Assembly (NCBI GenBank): GCA_029465975.1
Contig: CM055728.1
Location: 27,887,392 to 27,951,391 of the forward strand
Reading direction: 5' to 3'
DNA from: Dallia pectoralis
Taxonomy: Eukaryota > Chordata > Actinopteri > Esociformes > Umbridae
Length of the DNA: 64,000 nucleotides
A model generated the notes under the pieces. That model had not been told where the DNA came from. It saw only the letters and a program-made list of their open reading frames with translations, and searched no databases. Position numbers and translations under genes: made by a program. This document shows positions 1 to 12,343 of this stretch, piece after piece. Each line of letters begins with the position of its first letter. Position 1 is the first letter of the stretch.

Positions 1-227
1 TCCTTTTGGGCTAAATTTCAAACTTCAGAGAAAATAACAGGTTTAAAAGATATATTTTAAAGGTGTAGCATAACCATTAAATGACCTTTAAGATTTCTTT
101 TAAGAGCAGAGCAAATACCCCTAGGGTAGAAATACTCACTATGGTCTAACAACTGATAAGGTATTCAAATTTTACCCTATGAAGGCAGGAGCCTGCTGGT
201 TGTCTGTTCTACCTTATTATAGACTGC

Positions 228-1425
228 ACCTGATGTAGTGTTGAGTCCCAGACTGATTTAGGATGGTGCCCTGGGCTGGTGTAGTGTTGAGTCCCAGACT
301 GATTTAGGATGGTGTCCTTGGCTGGTGTAGTGTTGAGTCCCAGACTGATTTAGGGTGGTGTCCTCGGCTGGTGTAGTGTTGAGTCCCAGACTGATTTAGG
401 ATGGTGCCCTGGGCGGGTGTAGTGTTGAGTCCCAGACTGATTTAGGGTGGTGTCCTGGGCTGGTGTAGTGTTGAGTCCCAGACTGATTTAGGATGGTGCC
501 CTGGGCTGGTGTAGTGTTGAGTCCCAGACTGATTTAGGATGGTGTCCTGGGCTGGTGTAGTGTTGAGTCCCAGACTGATTTAGGGTGGTGTCCTCGGCTG
601 GTGTAGTGTTGAGTCCCAGACTGATTTAGGGTGGTGTCCTGGGCTGGTGTAGTGTTGAGTCCCAGACTGATTTAGGGTGGTGTCCTGGGCTGGTGTAGTG
701 TTGAGTCCCAGACTGATTTAGGGTGGTGTCCTGGGCTGGTGTAGTGTTGAGTCCCAGACTGATTTAGGGTGGTGTCCTCGGCTGGTGTAGTGTTGAGTGC
801 CAGACTGATTTAGGGTGGTGTCCTGGGCTGGTGTAGTGTTGAGTCTGGTGGTGTCCTGGGCTGGTGTAGTGTTGAGTGCCAGACTGATTTAGGGTGGTGT
901 CCTGGGCTGGTGTAGTGTTGAGTGCCAGACTGATTTAGGGTGGTGTCCTGGGCTGGTGTAGTGTTGAGTGCCAGACTGATTTAGGGTGGTGTCCTGGGCT
1001 GGTGTAGTGTGTCCTGGGCTGGTGTAGTGTTGAGTGCCAGACTGATTTAGGGTGGTGTCCTCGGCTGGTGTAGTGTTGAGTGCCAGACTGATTTAGGGTG
1101 GTGTCCTCGGCTGGTGTAGTCTTGAGTGCCAGACTGATTTAGGGTGGTGTCCTCGGCTGGTGTAGTGTTGAGTGCCAGACTGATTTAGGGTGGTGTCCTC
1201 CCAGACTGATTTAGGGTGGTGTCCTGGGCTGGTGTGATTTAGGGTGGTGTCCTGGGCTGGTGTAGTGGTGGTGTCCTTTTAGAGTCCCTGGTGTAGTGTT
1301 GACCAGACTGATTTAGGGTGGTGTCCTGGGCTGGTGTAGTGTTGAGTGCCAGAGGCCTTGGTGTATGTTGAGAGACTGTTTAGGGTGGTGTCCAGGGCTG
1401 CCAGACTGAACTGGGCTGGTGTAGT
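228..1425. repeat. 46-bp minisatellite, about 25 copies
   Basis: Unit GTGTAGTGTTGAGTCCCAGA then CTGATTTAGGGTGGTGTCCT and GGGCTG. Copies vary at a few positions (ATGGTG/GGTGGTG, CCC/TGCC) and decay into partial units after 1200. It lies 10 kb beyond the huwe1 stop, in intergenic DNA. Confidence 0.95.
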
Positions 1426-1529
1426 TGAGTGCCAGTACAGTATGGTTTAGGATCCTGGGCTGGTGTAGACGATTGTAGGGTCGAGTGCCAGGGTAAAATT
1501 GTATTAAACTCCCGGCTGATTTTGTATGT

Positions 1530-1850
1530 TGGCCTAGGCTGGTGTAGTGTTGTTTATTCTCTCAGCTGTTCTCTAGGGTGGTGCCAACTGGGATTGGTTC
1601 TCTGTTCTCTAGGCTGGTGTAGTGAGGACAAGGCTGGTGTAGGCGGCTGTTCTCTAGGCTGGTGTAGTGTTGTTTATTCTCTCAGCTGTTCTCTAGGCTG
1701 GTGTAGTGTTGTTTATTCTCTTAGCTGTTCTCTAGGCTGGTGTAGTGTTGTTTATTCTCTCAGCTGTTCTCTAGGCTGGTGTAGTGTTGTTTATTCTCTC
1801 AGCTGTTCTCTAGGCTGGTGTAGTGTTGTTTATTCTCTCAGCTGTTGGTG
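1530..1850. repeat. 39-bp minisatellite, about 6 copies
   Basis: Unit core GGCTGGTGTAGTGTTGTTTA then TTCTCTCAGCTGTTCTCTA. It shares GGCTGGTGTAGTGTT with the 46-bp array to its left, so it probably arose from that array by capture of a new spacer. The open frame across it is a by-product of the 39-bp period. Confidence 0.92.
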
Positions 1851-2159
1851 GACAGACAGTCAGATTTGATTTGCCTTCTCTGAGGTGCCACATGACCCAA
1901 TTCACACAATGTTCCACCTGGTGTTCTTCAATCAGGTCTAGAATAAGATCAGGTACAGATCGGGATTAAGGACACATTTTAGAGGCATGTATAAATGGAG
2001 CACGAAAGAACACACACTGGGGTGCCCTGGGAAAGATGGGAAAGAAAAGGGATGAGATTCAAAGAGAGGAAGGTAGAAGAAGAATAAATTAAAGGTGGAA
2101 AGGAAAGAAGCAAGCAGGATAAGTTACATGTTCTCTGGGGAAGCAGAAATAGAGAACAG

Positions 2160-2882
2160 AGATATATAGGGGGCAGTAGAGAGGAGAACTGGGAGAGTTA
2201 GGGGCAGTAGAGAGGAGAACCGGGAGAGTTAGGGGGCAGTAGAGAGGAGAACAGGGAAAGTTAGGGGGCAGTAGAGAGGAGAACCGGGAGAGTTAGGGGG
2301 CAGTAGAGAGGAGAACAGGGATAGTTAGGGGGCAGTAGAGAGGAGAACAGGGAGAGTTAGGGGGCAGTAGAGAGGAGAACAGGGAGAGTTAGGGGGCAGT
2401 AGAGAGGAGAACCGGGATAGTTAGGGGGCACTAGAGAGGAGAACCGGGAGAGTTAGGGGGCAGTAGAGAGGAGAACCGGGATAGTTAGGGGACAGTAGAG
2501 AGGAGAACAGGGATAGTTAGGGGCAGTAGAGAGGAGAACCGGGAGAGTTAGGGGCAGTAGAGAGGAGAACCGGGAGAGTTAGGGGGCAGTAGAGAGGAGA
2601 ACCGGGAGAGTTAGGGGGCAGTAGAGAGGAGAACAGGGATAGTTAGGGGGCAGTAGAGAGGAGAACAGGGAGAGTTAGGGGGCAGTAGAGAGGAGAACAG
2701 GGAGAGTTAGGGGGCAGTAGAGAGGAGAACCGGGATAGTTAGGGGGCAGTAGAGAGGAGAACCGGGATAGTTAGGGGACAGTAGAGAGGAGAACCGGGAG
2801 AGTTAGGGGGCAGTAGACAGGAGAACCGGGAGAGTTAGGGGGCAGTAGAGAGGAGAACCGGGAGAGTTAGGGGGCAGTATAG
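2160..2882. repeat. 32-bp purine-rich minisatellite, about 22 copies
   Basis: Unit AGTTAGGGGGCAGTAGAGAG then GAGAACCGGGAG, with alternating ACCGGGAG/ACAGGGAT variants that hint at a higher-order period. Strongly strand-asymmetric (G/A on plus). Confidence 0.95.
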
Positions 2883-5257
2883 ACTATAATTAATTACAAT
2901 AACAAACACAATTTGACAGACATTGCCAATATCAGTGAATTTTTTTTCCTGAAAACAACAGGTATTGACCCCTGCGGAATTCAATAATTCATCCTAGTGG
3001 CACTAGTGGCATGCAGCTCTACACACTAATATACACAGTAGAAAGTGTGGCCCAGAAATATATGGAATAGGTTTACATTTATTGAATTTGAGGACACAAT
3101 ATCTGCCAGACAGAGTCTAGCAGTCGAAATGGATGGATTTCATTTTTTGTTTCGATAAACAATGGGACACTGTTTATTTTTCCCCTGTCAACGCTCAGTG
3201 ATTTTTCAAAAAATGGTTAACTAACACTAACTAACACTGGGTGTCCCTTAACTAACTGGTTCATTTCTATTATTGAGTAGGGTTTCATTCTAGACAGGAA
3301 CACCCTTCTGACAAAATCTGTGCCCCTTCTTAAAATGATTTTAACAAACATATAATGAACCCTGCAGGTTCGTTCCCAAACCCCCTGCGCCAGTAGCAGG
3401 CCACTCTGCAAAACAAGCTACACCGTCGATAGTTCTTGTCCAAAATATATATGGAGTAGGTTATTGGGCTGTAGAGAACAGAGAACAGGGACGACTTTAA
3501 ATTCAATGACCCAGGGGACATCAATAGCCCTACATCACAGACAGGATGTGTTCATTTTAATCAGAATCCATGAGGAATAGCGAGTTATTTGAGTTGCACA
3601 TCAGACCTTAAAGATGGAAGACTCAGCTAAACCCAACCTGACCTTTATGAGACGCAAAACAATGTCACTACAGTTCCCGTCAGAACCGTTGTTCCACCTT
3701 TGTTTACTTTAACTAAATGTCACCTCATTTGTCTACGATGTTTTGCTGAGCCAGGTGAATCCAATAACCCCAATACAACAACAACAAAAAGAGCATCTCC
3801 GTTTAATTTGAATCACTAGGGGACTTGTATATCAAGAAGTGAAGTCATAATATCAGAACCGCTTCTTGACCTGTCCTGGGTTGTGCTCATTAGGGAGAAC
3901 TGTTACAGAAAGTTTAAAAAATAAACATATACCGAAATAACACTTCTATCTTGAATTGGACTTACACAACTTCCATGTGTTGAGTCATTTCTTCACTCTG
4001 GTTTTTAATGAACACAAGCCTGGCTGGCGAACAGCACTGGCAGACTTGGTGAAGCTTTCATGTGAAGCAGCTCGACATCTGGCCCCGCGACACAGAGTTC
4101 TGCTCCTCACATCCTGGGGAACAATATTCCTCACAGGCAGAACACAAATAGAACCCTAATCAGAAGGTGATGACATGCTGTCCAGTCAGAGGGACACGGA
4201 CACGTGGCTCCTAGCCCAAATTGTACCCCACTACATACATGACACACACTAACACTCAAGGGGTTCTGTTCAAAACAAGCCCGTACATATTCGTAGGGTA
4301 CCGGTGACGTCTGAAGACACCAAAACATAACACCTTCACAAATGTGTGCCGTTCTGTTAACGCTGGAGGGGCCTTTAATAGACCTGGCACAGGGCCACCA
4401 TAGACAGGGTGTGATAGAACATGTTAGATGGAAGAAATCAATTTATTTTCTGGGTACAAGCCCAGGCACATTTCCAGGGTTCGATTATTAATTTAATAGA
4501 ACTAGAGTGTCTCCATTCTCAGAACCATGGACATGAGAAATTACGGCATAACGTTTTTTTATTTACTGGATTGACTAACTTCTCGGATTTACAATTAGCT
4601 TTAAACTGTGTATTTAAAGGGAGTTCTTGAATATAGTTCAACTTACTTCAACAACGGTGTGGTCCCTGAGGCGGACAAAAACAGACCTCCATGGAGATAA
4701 TGCATATCAAGACCCTTTGTTTTTTTCTAACAACATTATTCATTACTAATAAATTATTAATGCTGTCCCCGTCCACATGGGTCAATACAGACACACTCAG
4801 GTTGAATCTCGAGAAGGTTTGTGAAGTGCCAAACTGAATGGTTCTGTGCCAGAGAAAATGGTTCATCACCGTCTCAATTCCCACAGCAAAACAACACACT
4901 TCAGTCTTTTCTGCCATTAAGAAAACGACAGCCGTTTTAGGAACAATAAACCAATTACAGTAACAAACTCCCTATATGTCAGCTAATTTTATTTTCACCA
5001 CAGAGAAGTTGGGTGCCCTGTTTTTCAAATGTCTCACTTGCTTCCCTTCAATACTTTCGCTCAGTGAGGGAGTCTGTAATGATTTGATTTTTATTGGAGT
5101 CAGGAAGGGCTGTAGCAGTGCAGAATTAGTCTGAGAGCTAAAAGGTTTCTGTCTCAAACACACCGTACTCTGTTAATTAAGCACGGCTCCACTGTCTGCC
5201 ACATCCTCCTTTCACCCGTACCTGTTTGAAATTGTAAGGAGAACATGACCAGAGAAC
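2883..5257. other. Intergenic DNA, no gene recognised
   Basis: AT-rich sequence with only short, uncorrelated open frames on both strands. I see no splice-supported exon, RNA gene or clear mobile element. Confidence 0.6.
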
Positions 5258-5261
5258 CACA

Positions 5262-7233
5262 GGGACATTCTACCAGAAACGTACATCATCTGTCCTTGAC
5301 TTGCCACAGTGAATTAAAAGTATTTAATCCAAAAATGTATAAAACTAAATACATAATTGATTTATGTGAGTTGTTCTGTAAAGGAATATGTATGAATTAG
5401 GGTTCTCAGATGTTCTCAGATTAAAAACACTTTTAAATATTACAAAACCAGAAAAATTGCCTGTCCTCAGCCAAATTGGAACTAGATCTTTCATATATTT
5501 GTTATGGTAATTTAGTAAAAAAAACACCATTATTAATAAGTTTAAGTTGATATCATTCACATCAAATGATTACAAACATGAAATTACACATACATTCCAC
5601 AAATAAATACTATTTTACAACTGTCCCCAAGTTTTCAGTCAGTCCTGTCACGTTTAAATAGACATCACATAAAATGTGCATAATACTCTTTTAAGGGTAT
5701 GATTCAGAGGAAGTGACATCATTTGACCAAGGTGAAGCTGACACTGGTCAAGGGTAAAAGTCCTGTCATTGAATTGTATGATTTTAAGCTTGTTTTTGTA
5801 AGTCCTTTTTTAGGAGGACAGCTAAAGGGTCAGGCCCCGTCACGGTAAAATACCCCAGAACATAATAAAAAAAAATTCAATCCAAAATATGTATAAAATG
5901 TTTATTGATATGCCTTCCTTGCATGTTAACAATTGTTATGCTAGCATTAGAGGATGTTGATCAATGGCAGTTAAAACAGAAGACCGTCAGGCCCTGTCAC
6001 ATCAGGCCCTGTCACATCCCTGTGTGAAATTTGTGTGACAGGGGCTGACCGCCCTGTGACCTGACAAATGAATGGCCTTGTTTGTTGTTATCACCTTAAT
6101 TGCATCTAATATGTTTTCATCGTATGCCATAGTAAAACTTTTTTTCCAAATCTACATTACACTGTAAATCAGCCTTTTATGATGTGACGTTTTAATGCCC
6201 ATAGACACGTTTTTTGAATTAGGTCCCTCTTTTACCTAGGCCACTGCTTTTGAGGTTGCAATATGTATATTAATGAATATAAATAATAATTGTAGGTTAT
6301 ATAAGCTTTGAGTAATAAAGATTTTAACTCATACAGATTGTAGTTAGATGGCTCCAGTTAGTGCATCTGAAATACAAAGGCATGTTTTCATATTGAAATA
6401 AAATAAAAACATTTTTTCCGAAATGAAATATGTTTTTGTATTCAAATAGTTGAAATATGTTTTATGAATTAAAAAGACGTTTGGACTATCAGTTGTGAGT
6501 GATAGCCTATTCTAATGAATTGGGATCCTTATGATGCTTTTGGCTCCATTTTTCAATATAGTCTAATATTAGATTAACATTAGAATTGAATTATTATTGG
6601 TCCTACATAGGAATTCTTACCAAAACTTAAATAAAGAAGACAAAACATAACTTTCTGCATCAACAAAATCCATTATGTCAGTCCTGTCACGCGATGGTCA
6701 GTCCTGTCACAGGAAATTATAATATAAAAATGTACTATTTTAGAGAATTATTGAAGAATGAATCTATTTAGCTTTGTAGATAAAGTTAGGGGTATATATC
6801 CACCACTATGTTTTTGTAAAAATCTCCTACGTAAAGCTAGTGTTTTTACAACTGTATGTGTGACTGGAGCGTATTATTTGCTTACCATACACTACAATTG
6901 ACTAAAAAGTTGCTTAGGTTCCTTATAGGAATCACAGATTCATGTTAGATACAATCAGGGACATGTGACCAATAAGTACATGCTATTTATAGGAAAAGAA
7001 ATCATTAGGAAATCATTCTAACATATGCAAATGTGTCTGTGACAGGGCCTGACATTTTAGAGATAAAATGCATATAAAAATGTATTTTATTCAATAATAA
7101 AAACATGCTGAGATGGCATAGTATGTGTTTCTCATAGTTTAACATGTCCTGCATATGTTCAGATTCAAGAATAACATAATTTTCCCCCAAAGATTTTTAG
7201 AAGTGAAAATGTACGTTTCTGGTAGAATGTCCC
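5262..7233. mobile_element. Non-autonomous DNA transposon with 23-bp terminal inverted repeats
   Basis: Perfect inverted ends: GGGACATTCTACCAGAAACG plus TAC at 5262-5284, and its reverse complement at 7211-7233. Both ends are flanked by CACA (5258-5261 and 7234-7237), a possible 4-bp target duplication. The 1,972-bp body is AT-rich, has no transposase-like frame, and carries about ten copies of a CAGTCCTGTCAC / CAGGCCCTGTCAC motif in both orientations. Superfamily unclear. Confidence 0.75.
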
Positions 7234-7237
7234 CACA

Positions 7238-8660
7238 ATTGTCTTTCCAGTCTGCTGGACGAAGTAGTTAAATCCCATCAAATGCAAAAAATGCTTTCAG
7301 ATGGTAAAAATATACAAAATAAAATCATTATATTGTGCAATATACTTAAAATCTATAATATTCTCACTATAAATGGTAAAACCTTAAAACTGTTAAAAGT
7401 GAAGGAAAATAAAAAGCCATTTTCAGAATCCAAATCAAAACCGTAATATCAGTGGACTGCCGCCACCTAGAGGACACAGATACACACTGCAGCTGATCGA
7501 AACAGACGGCCAATAAAACCATTAAAAAAGATGATGCATCTAAATAACAACACAACAAAACACATATACAGGGTGAGAAAAAAACACTTTTACTAACCTG
7601 CAATAGCATAAAAAAGTAATCATATTTGCTAACAACAAAACAAGACACAATACATCCTTAAATTGTGATCCCGATGCAGAGGAAACAGTCTGAACACTTC
7701 CTCGTCTGCCAGTGAAATCCCAATATAAAGAATCTAATTAACTTCTACCTTAATTTGTGAAACTAAACCTCAAAGGTTCCCACACAGCATAGCAGATGCC
7801 TTCACTCATTCTTAATCACTTGCCTGTGTGCGTGTGCGCGTGCGGGCGTGTGTTTGCGTGCGAAGAGGCGGTACTTGAGCACTGAAATGCATCTGCTTCT
7901 CACCCAGGAGGATGCCAGAACATGGTTGGTGGGCGACGGTAACTAATCTAAAACCCAGACTTAGTGTGTAGAGAGAAATTACTGCATGACAGAGCGCCTA
8001 ATTTAATTCACCATGCATGACCGTGCAAACAAACACTCACATTATATTGCTTCATTTTCTTGAGACACTTTTGTTCATCTGGTTATACTTATACCGCAAC
8101 ATATTTTAAAGACATATTGGCTAAACATTCTTAATCTGTGGCCGTTATCCCTCTATTTCGTGACACCAATCTAGTGGTAAAGGCTTGCTTGATAGCAGCT
8201 CCTCTAAACAGATGGACATGTTTCCATAACCCCATTGGATACAGTTCTGGCTATTAACACACTGTTCGCTCAACCAACTAATTTATACACACACACACAC
8301 ACAGCCTTCTGCTTTGATTGACCTCACCAACTGCCGACAGGAGTCATGAGTGTGCAAATGAACTTAAGGAACCAACACAATTACTGAAATCGCAATCCAA
8401 TTGCATCCATCTCCTCAGTCTATCCATGAACCGAATTTAAACAACCTTCAACGTTTCTTACGGATTTCTGATGATTTTGTGCTCTACAGAAATGCAAGGT
8501 ATTTGCAATCTACTCTTAAATGCAATGTTCCTACCGACCGTGTTGTTACAGATCCTAATGGAAAAGGTTTTGGAAAAGCATGGCTGACTGTTTCAGTCTG
8601 TGTGTGTGCGTGCGTGTGTGTTATGGTGGAGTGTGCACATTAAGATAAATAAAATACACT
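7238..8660. other. Intergenic DNA with small repeats
   Basis: No gene recognised. Holds short CA/TG simple repeats near 7824 and 8288, and at 8514-8601 one copy of a dispersed 88-bp sequence found again inside huwe1 (14502-14590). Confidence 0.5.
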
Positions 8661-8668
8661 GCCACAAT

Positions 8669-9713
8669 TAGGGTTGCCACCCGTCCCTTAAAATACGGAA
8701 TCGTCCCGTATTTGAGAATAAAATAGCGCGTCCCGTTTTGAATCAATACGGGACGGGGTTTGTCCCGTATTTTCGGAGTTGTCTCAATGAATCTCTCAAT
8801 GCAAATCATCCCACCCGCATTCTGTGAAGACTCGTCCTATTCTGCCCCTGATTGGGTAATACTCACGGCTGCCATCGTTGGATTGATTGGTTTGTTTCAG
8901 GGTCACAGCCAATCAGAGTCAGAGGAGGGCGGGTCTCTCGGCGAGTGTTCTCTGTTGCCCACGGTGGGTTGTCAGATGTGCGACAGCATGCATAGGGGGA
9001 GCAACATTCCCGCAATGCCAGAAGTCAAAGAAAGCAAAGCACTGTCTCCCAGTTCTTAATACCTCAATCATCTCCTGAGGCAGATAGTGTAATGACAGTT
9101 TTTAAATCACCTCAGTAATGTTCTGATTGATTACATTAGATTTCATAGGCTGCCTATTTGTTAAGAAATAATGTTAAAAATGTAAATAAATCATGTTATG
9201 GTATGATTGGTTGAGAACACTTAACAATAAGGTTACTTTATTAAACATTAGTTAATGTATTATTAACTAACATGGACTAACAATGAGTAATACATTTGTT
9301 ACAGTATTTATTAATCTTTGTTAATGTTAGTTAATAGAAATAAAGCTGTTCATTGTTTGTTCATGTTAGTTCACATTGCATTAACTAATATTAACAAGAT
9401 TTGAATAAAGTATTAGTAAATGTAGAAATTACATTAACAAAGATGAACAAATGCTGTATAAGTGCAGTTCCATTATTAGTTAGTTATGGATCTGTTAATG
9501 TAATAAGTTAATAAAATATGGTTCACATCACACATCGAAGTTCCTCCAAATGCCTATTTTTTGTGGTCTTACTGTCAAACCCATGTTCAATCTTAATATT
9601 TGTATTAAAACATGTATTACGTTGTGATTTACCACTACTGGCACGTCATCGGCCCCCCCCCCCCGCGCGCGGCAGGCGTCCCTTATTTTTCAGTGTTAAA
9701 GGTGGCAACCCTA
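8669..9713. mobile_element. hAT-like non-autonomous DNA transposon
   Basis: Perfect 13-bp terminal inverted repeats TAGGGTTGCCACC (8669-8681) and GGTGGCAACCCTA (9701-9713), flanked by a perfect 8-bp target-site duplication GCCACAAT (8661-8668 and 9714-9721). An 8-bp duplication with TAGGG-type ends is characteristic of the hAT superfamily. The left part repeats CGTCCCGTATT-type words in both orientations. The 1,045-bp element has no transposase; short frames inside (8760-9059) look spurious. A second, palindromic insertion is nested at about 9220-9515. Confidence 0.88.
9220..9515. mobile_element. Palindrome-rich nested repeat inside the hAT-like element
   Basis: Rich in TTAGTTAATG/CATTAACTAA words in both orientations (e.g. 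TTAATGTATTATTAACTAAC at the left, TTAGTTAGTTATGGATCTGT at the right). It resembles abundant short non-autonomous fish DNA elements. Ends are not exact enough to define a target duplication. Confidence 0.5.
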
Positions 9714-10039
9714 GCCACAATCAATTACGAATACTAGTTAAAGAAATGTGATGGCTAAAAGTATTAAACAGCGGAAACATTAAACATCTAAGGCATGCTT
9801 ACATCTATCTGTTAACACTAAAAAGCACTCAGCAATTACCATGACATTTTGTCTGAACCTCTGCAACAGGGTTTAATAATAGGTGAACCACGGGTTCGGA
9901 TCCGGACCTAGGCAGCGTCATATATTCAATTATGTTCAATAGCAGTTATTTTATTGAAAAGTAGTACATTTTCACAGAACTCTTCATTTGAACGGGCAGA
10001 ACTTGTGTAGCCTTTACCCTTTTTTAGTCGGGTCACCCT

Positions 10040-10222
10040 TCAGAGCCTGGTTCCTCTCTAGGTTTCTTCCTAAATTTGACCGTCGATGAGTTTTTCCTAG
10101 CCCGCCGTGTATGAACTTGTTCTTCTTGTCGTTGTGTGCTCTGTCGGATTCAGGCTGGGTGATTGTAAAAGCATTTTGTGACAACTTTGTTGTAAAAAGG
10201 GCTTTTTAGAATACATTAGATA
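10040..10222 (+). repeat. Dispersed teleost repeat (degenerate)
   Basis: Contains GGTTCCTCTCTAGGTTTCTT, GAGTTTTTCCTAGCC, TCAGGCTGGGTGATTGTA and GTAAAAAGGGCTTTTTAGAA, the ordered landmarks of a very common fish interspersed repeat whose 3' end reads GTAAAAAGGGCTTTATAAAT. I cannot assign its class with certainty. Confidence 0.55.
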
Positions 10223-11404
10223 GATTAGTTTACGGTACCGGTTTAGTGGCCCAGGAAACGCAGACCAATCGCATGAGTTGTAAATTACCTCACATGACGC
10301 TAATCAGCCAATCGGTGGTTTCGATAAACACACAAACACACACGGGAGACGACAAACTCGTCCATAGCCTAATAGTGAGAGCTAATAGTCAGAAAATGTC
10401 GAGACGAGAAAGGTAGATAGCGAAGACAGAGCATGTTTATTATTCCTACGGACAGGTCAGAACTAATGTATCAGAGACCGTGGCGAGAATTAAAAGCGCT
10501 ACTAGAAGTCAAAGCACACATCTGATAGAAGAGATGCCCAGTCCACCGATATGGGAGCACAGAAAATCAATTTTCTGACCAACAACACGCTAACATGTCC
10601 CCTTAAAGTAGCCCGAATTGAGTCAATATTAAAACATTCGCTTCCATAGCGGTTGATAATAAGGGGGGTAGCTGAAAAGCTCGTAATGGATTTTATTTTA
10701 AAACTTTGCCTATATTTAATTTATTGAAAATAAAGTCACATACAATTACATTTCAAAATGCTAATATTCTGGCGTTGGGTGGGGATCCTGTCAGTTAGAA
10801 GTGGGCTAATTAGTGCTATGGGAAGATAACCATTTCCTCTGCTCTGTAATAACGGCAAGTCCTCAGAGAGATCACATGTTCACATTCCTAGAGATCCAGC
10901 CAGCCTTCATAAAACAGCACTCAACTCAATCTGCTTCAACCGTCGTTAGGGCTGACGGCTCCAGGTAAACCCGATTCTTCAGTCGATTTGGGACCGCAGC
11001 ACTAGTCAGCCCGGCCAACCACGCCCACGTTTGGGTAAGCATGGACGGACACGGTCCTGCAAATATCTACAGTACCGGGACGGTAAGACTGAACAGGATT
11101 GTGCCAGGCTTATAGCTAAATGTTTGATCTGGGGTAAGTTTATGCCAAATGACCTTGGTGAACTGTGTAATGGATCTTAGATGCCGGGTGTAGTGTGAAG
11201 TCGTCCACATTGATGCTCGATAATATTTATGAAGCATGACCACACAATCATCAGTAGAGATGCTCTTCAAGTTAAACAGATTAAATAAATTCTACCAATG
11301 CAATGATTAATTTATAGAAAGCGCTATAAGATTGGCTTCTTTCAGATAAAGGATGACTTGTTGAATTGTTACATACATAAATCGTTAAAACAGACAAAAT
11401 CTCA
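10223..11404. other. Intergenic DNA downstream of huwe1
   Basis: No gene, RNA or element ends recognised. It may contain distal parts of a longer huwe1 3' UTR. Confidence 0.4.
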
Positions 11405-12240
11405 AAAGACTCAATTTTATGCATTTATTCATGTAGTTATTTCACTCTGATTTCAAAGGGTCAAGGCTGGGTCAGCGATTTAATAGCCAAAAATACTCTA
11501 GAATTTGTGGTTAATTCCTTTATCGTCGGTCTTCACTTGCGCTCTACATTTTTGATTTACCATTCTACCTTAAAAATGCCACAACTTTGAAAAGTGCATG
11601 TCTTTGAATTTCTTCAAAACTTAACTCAACTTTTCTTTTCCCTCGCACTTTCCTCCCCCATAAAAATGCCCCCCCCCCATCTTCAAGGCTTGTGAGGTCA
11701 CAAATTTGCAACAAGAAACAACCAACATTTTTCCCCCCCCAAAGGTTTTATAAGCCATCCTGTCCACACACACAAACAGCTTCTCCATTTTTACACAGGC
11801 AGAGAAGAACAAAAAGATTAAACATAATAAACTCCCAAACCTTTTGTACAGAGAAACCAAACTAAATGGAGAAAAATGTCTTTTATATTAGTCCACGTTT
11901 TTTCCTTTGAATCCGCTCTCTAGCAGGTTTCTGGCATTTCACTGTGGGAGGGAGACACACTAGACTCAACATGTGTGTCTGTCAAATTGAGGCTCTGTGT
12001 GTAGTAGAGGCAACGTCAGTCCGTCCATCAGTCCGCTCAGCCGGTCTATCCATTTCTTTATATGGAATAGGAACCAGGAACAGGTCTAGAGGACATTTAT
12101 CCAACAAGTCATCCAGTAATGTCTACAATAGTGTGTGTGTGTGTGGCGTCGTCATGTGTCATCAGCTTGAAGTTGTCTGCGTAGGGAAGGCTAAATCGCT
12201 TACGTGTGTGTGTGTTTGTTAATAGTCTCAGTGTGGGTAG
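11405..12240 (-). other. huwe1: huwe1 3' UTR
   Basis: From the stop codon the minus strand runs about 810 nt to an AATAAA at 11429-11424 (TTTATT on the plus strand). Small open frames here (e.g. 11621-11860) are not coding. Further TTTATT near 10,690 could serve a longer 3' UTR. Confidence 0.6.
11424..11429 (-). promoter_or_regulatory. huwe1: Putative huwe1 poly(A) signal AATAAA
   Basis: The nearest canonical AATAAA on the minus strand downstream of the stop codon, followed by AT-rich sequence. I chose it because it is the first hexamer; usage cannot be shown from sequence alone. Confidence 0.5.
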
Positions 12241-12343
12241 TTAAGCCAGTCCGAATCCCTCAGAGCATTCCTGAATGGCCAACAGCAGCATGTGTCTCAG
12301 CTTCTCATAGCTTTCGTAGGCTGGAAGATCCAGCTGGTTAAAG
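12241..12343 (-). CDS. huwe1: huwe1 terminal coding exon 83
   Basis: Acceptor CTCCTTTAG at 12345-12344; the first base completes the catalytic Cys codon. It encodes [18 protein letters not shown] and [15 protein letters not shown] with stop TAA at 12243-12241. The C-terminal tail is essentially invariant in vertebrates and its last residues matter for HECT activity. A 12410-12605 intronic repeat lies just upstream. Confidence 0.98.

Noticed and set aside
228..2882. Possible CRISPR-like regular repeats
   Set aside because: Direct head-to-tail minisatellites without unique spacers, in vertebrate DNA.
8760..9078. Frames of 63-99 codons inside the hAT-like element as a possible transposase remnant
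   Set aside because: No catalytic motifs or similarity to hAT transposase that I can see; element is too short and internally repetitive.
11621..11860. 79-codon minus-strand frame with a hydrophobic start
   Set aside because: Lies in the huwe1 3' UTR and contains homopolymer C/G runs; no sign of coding.
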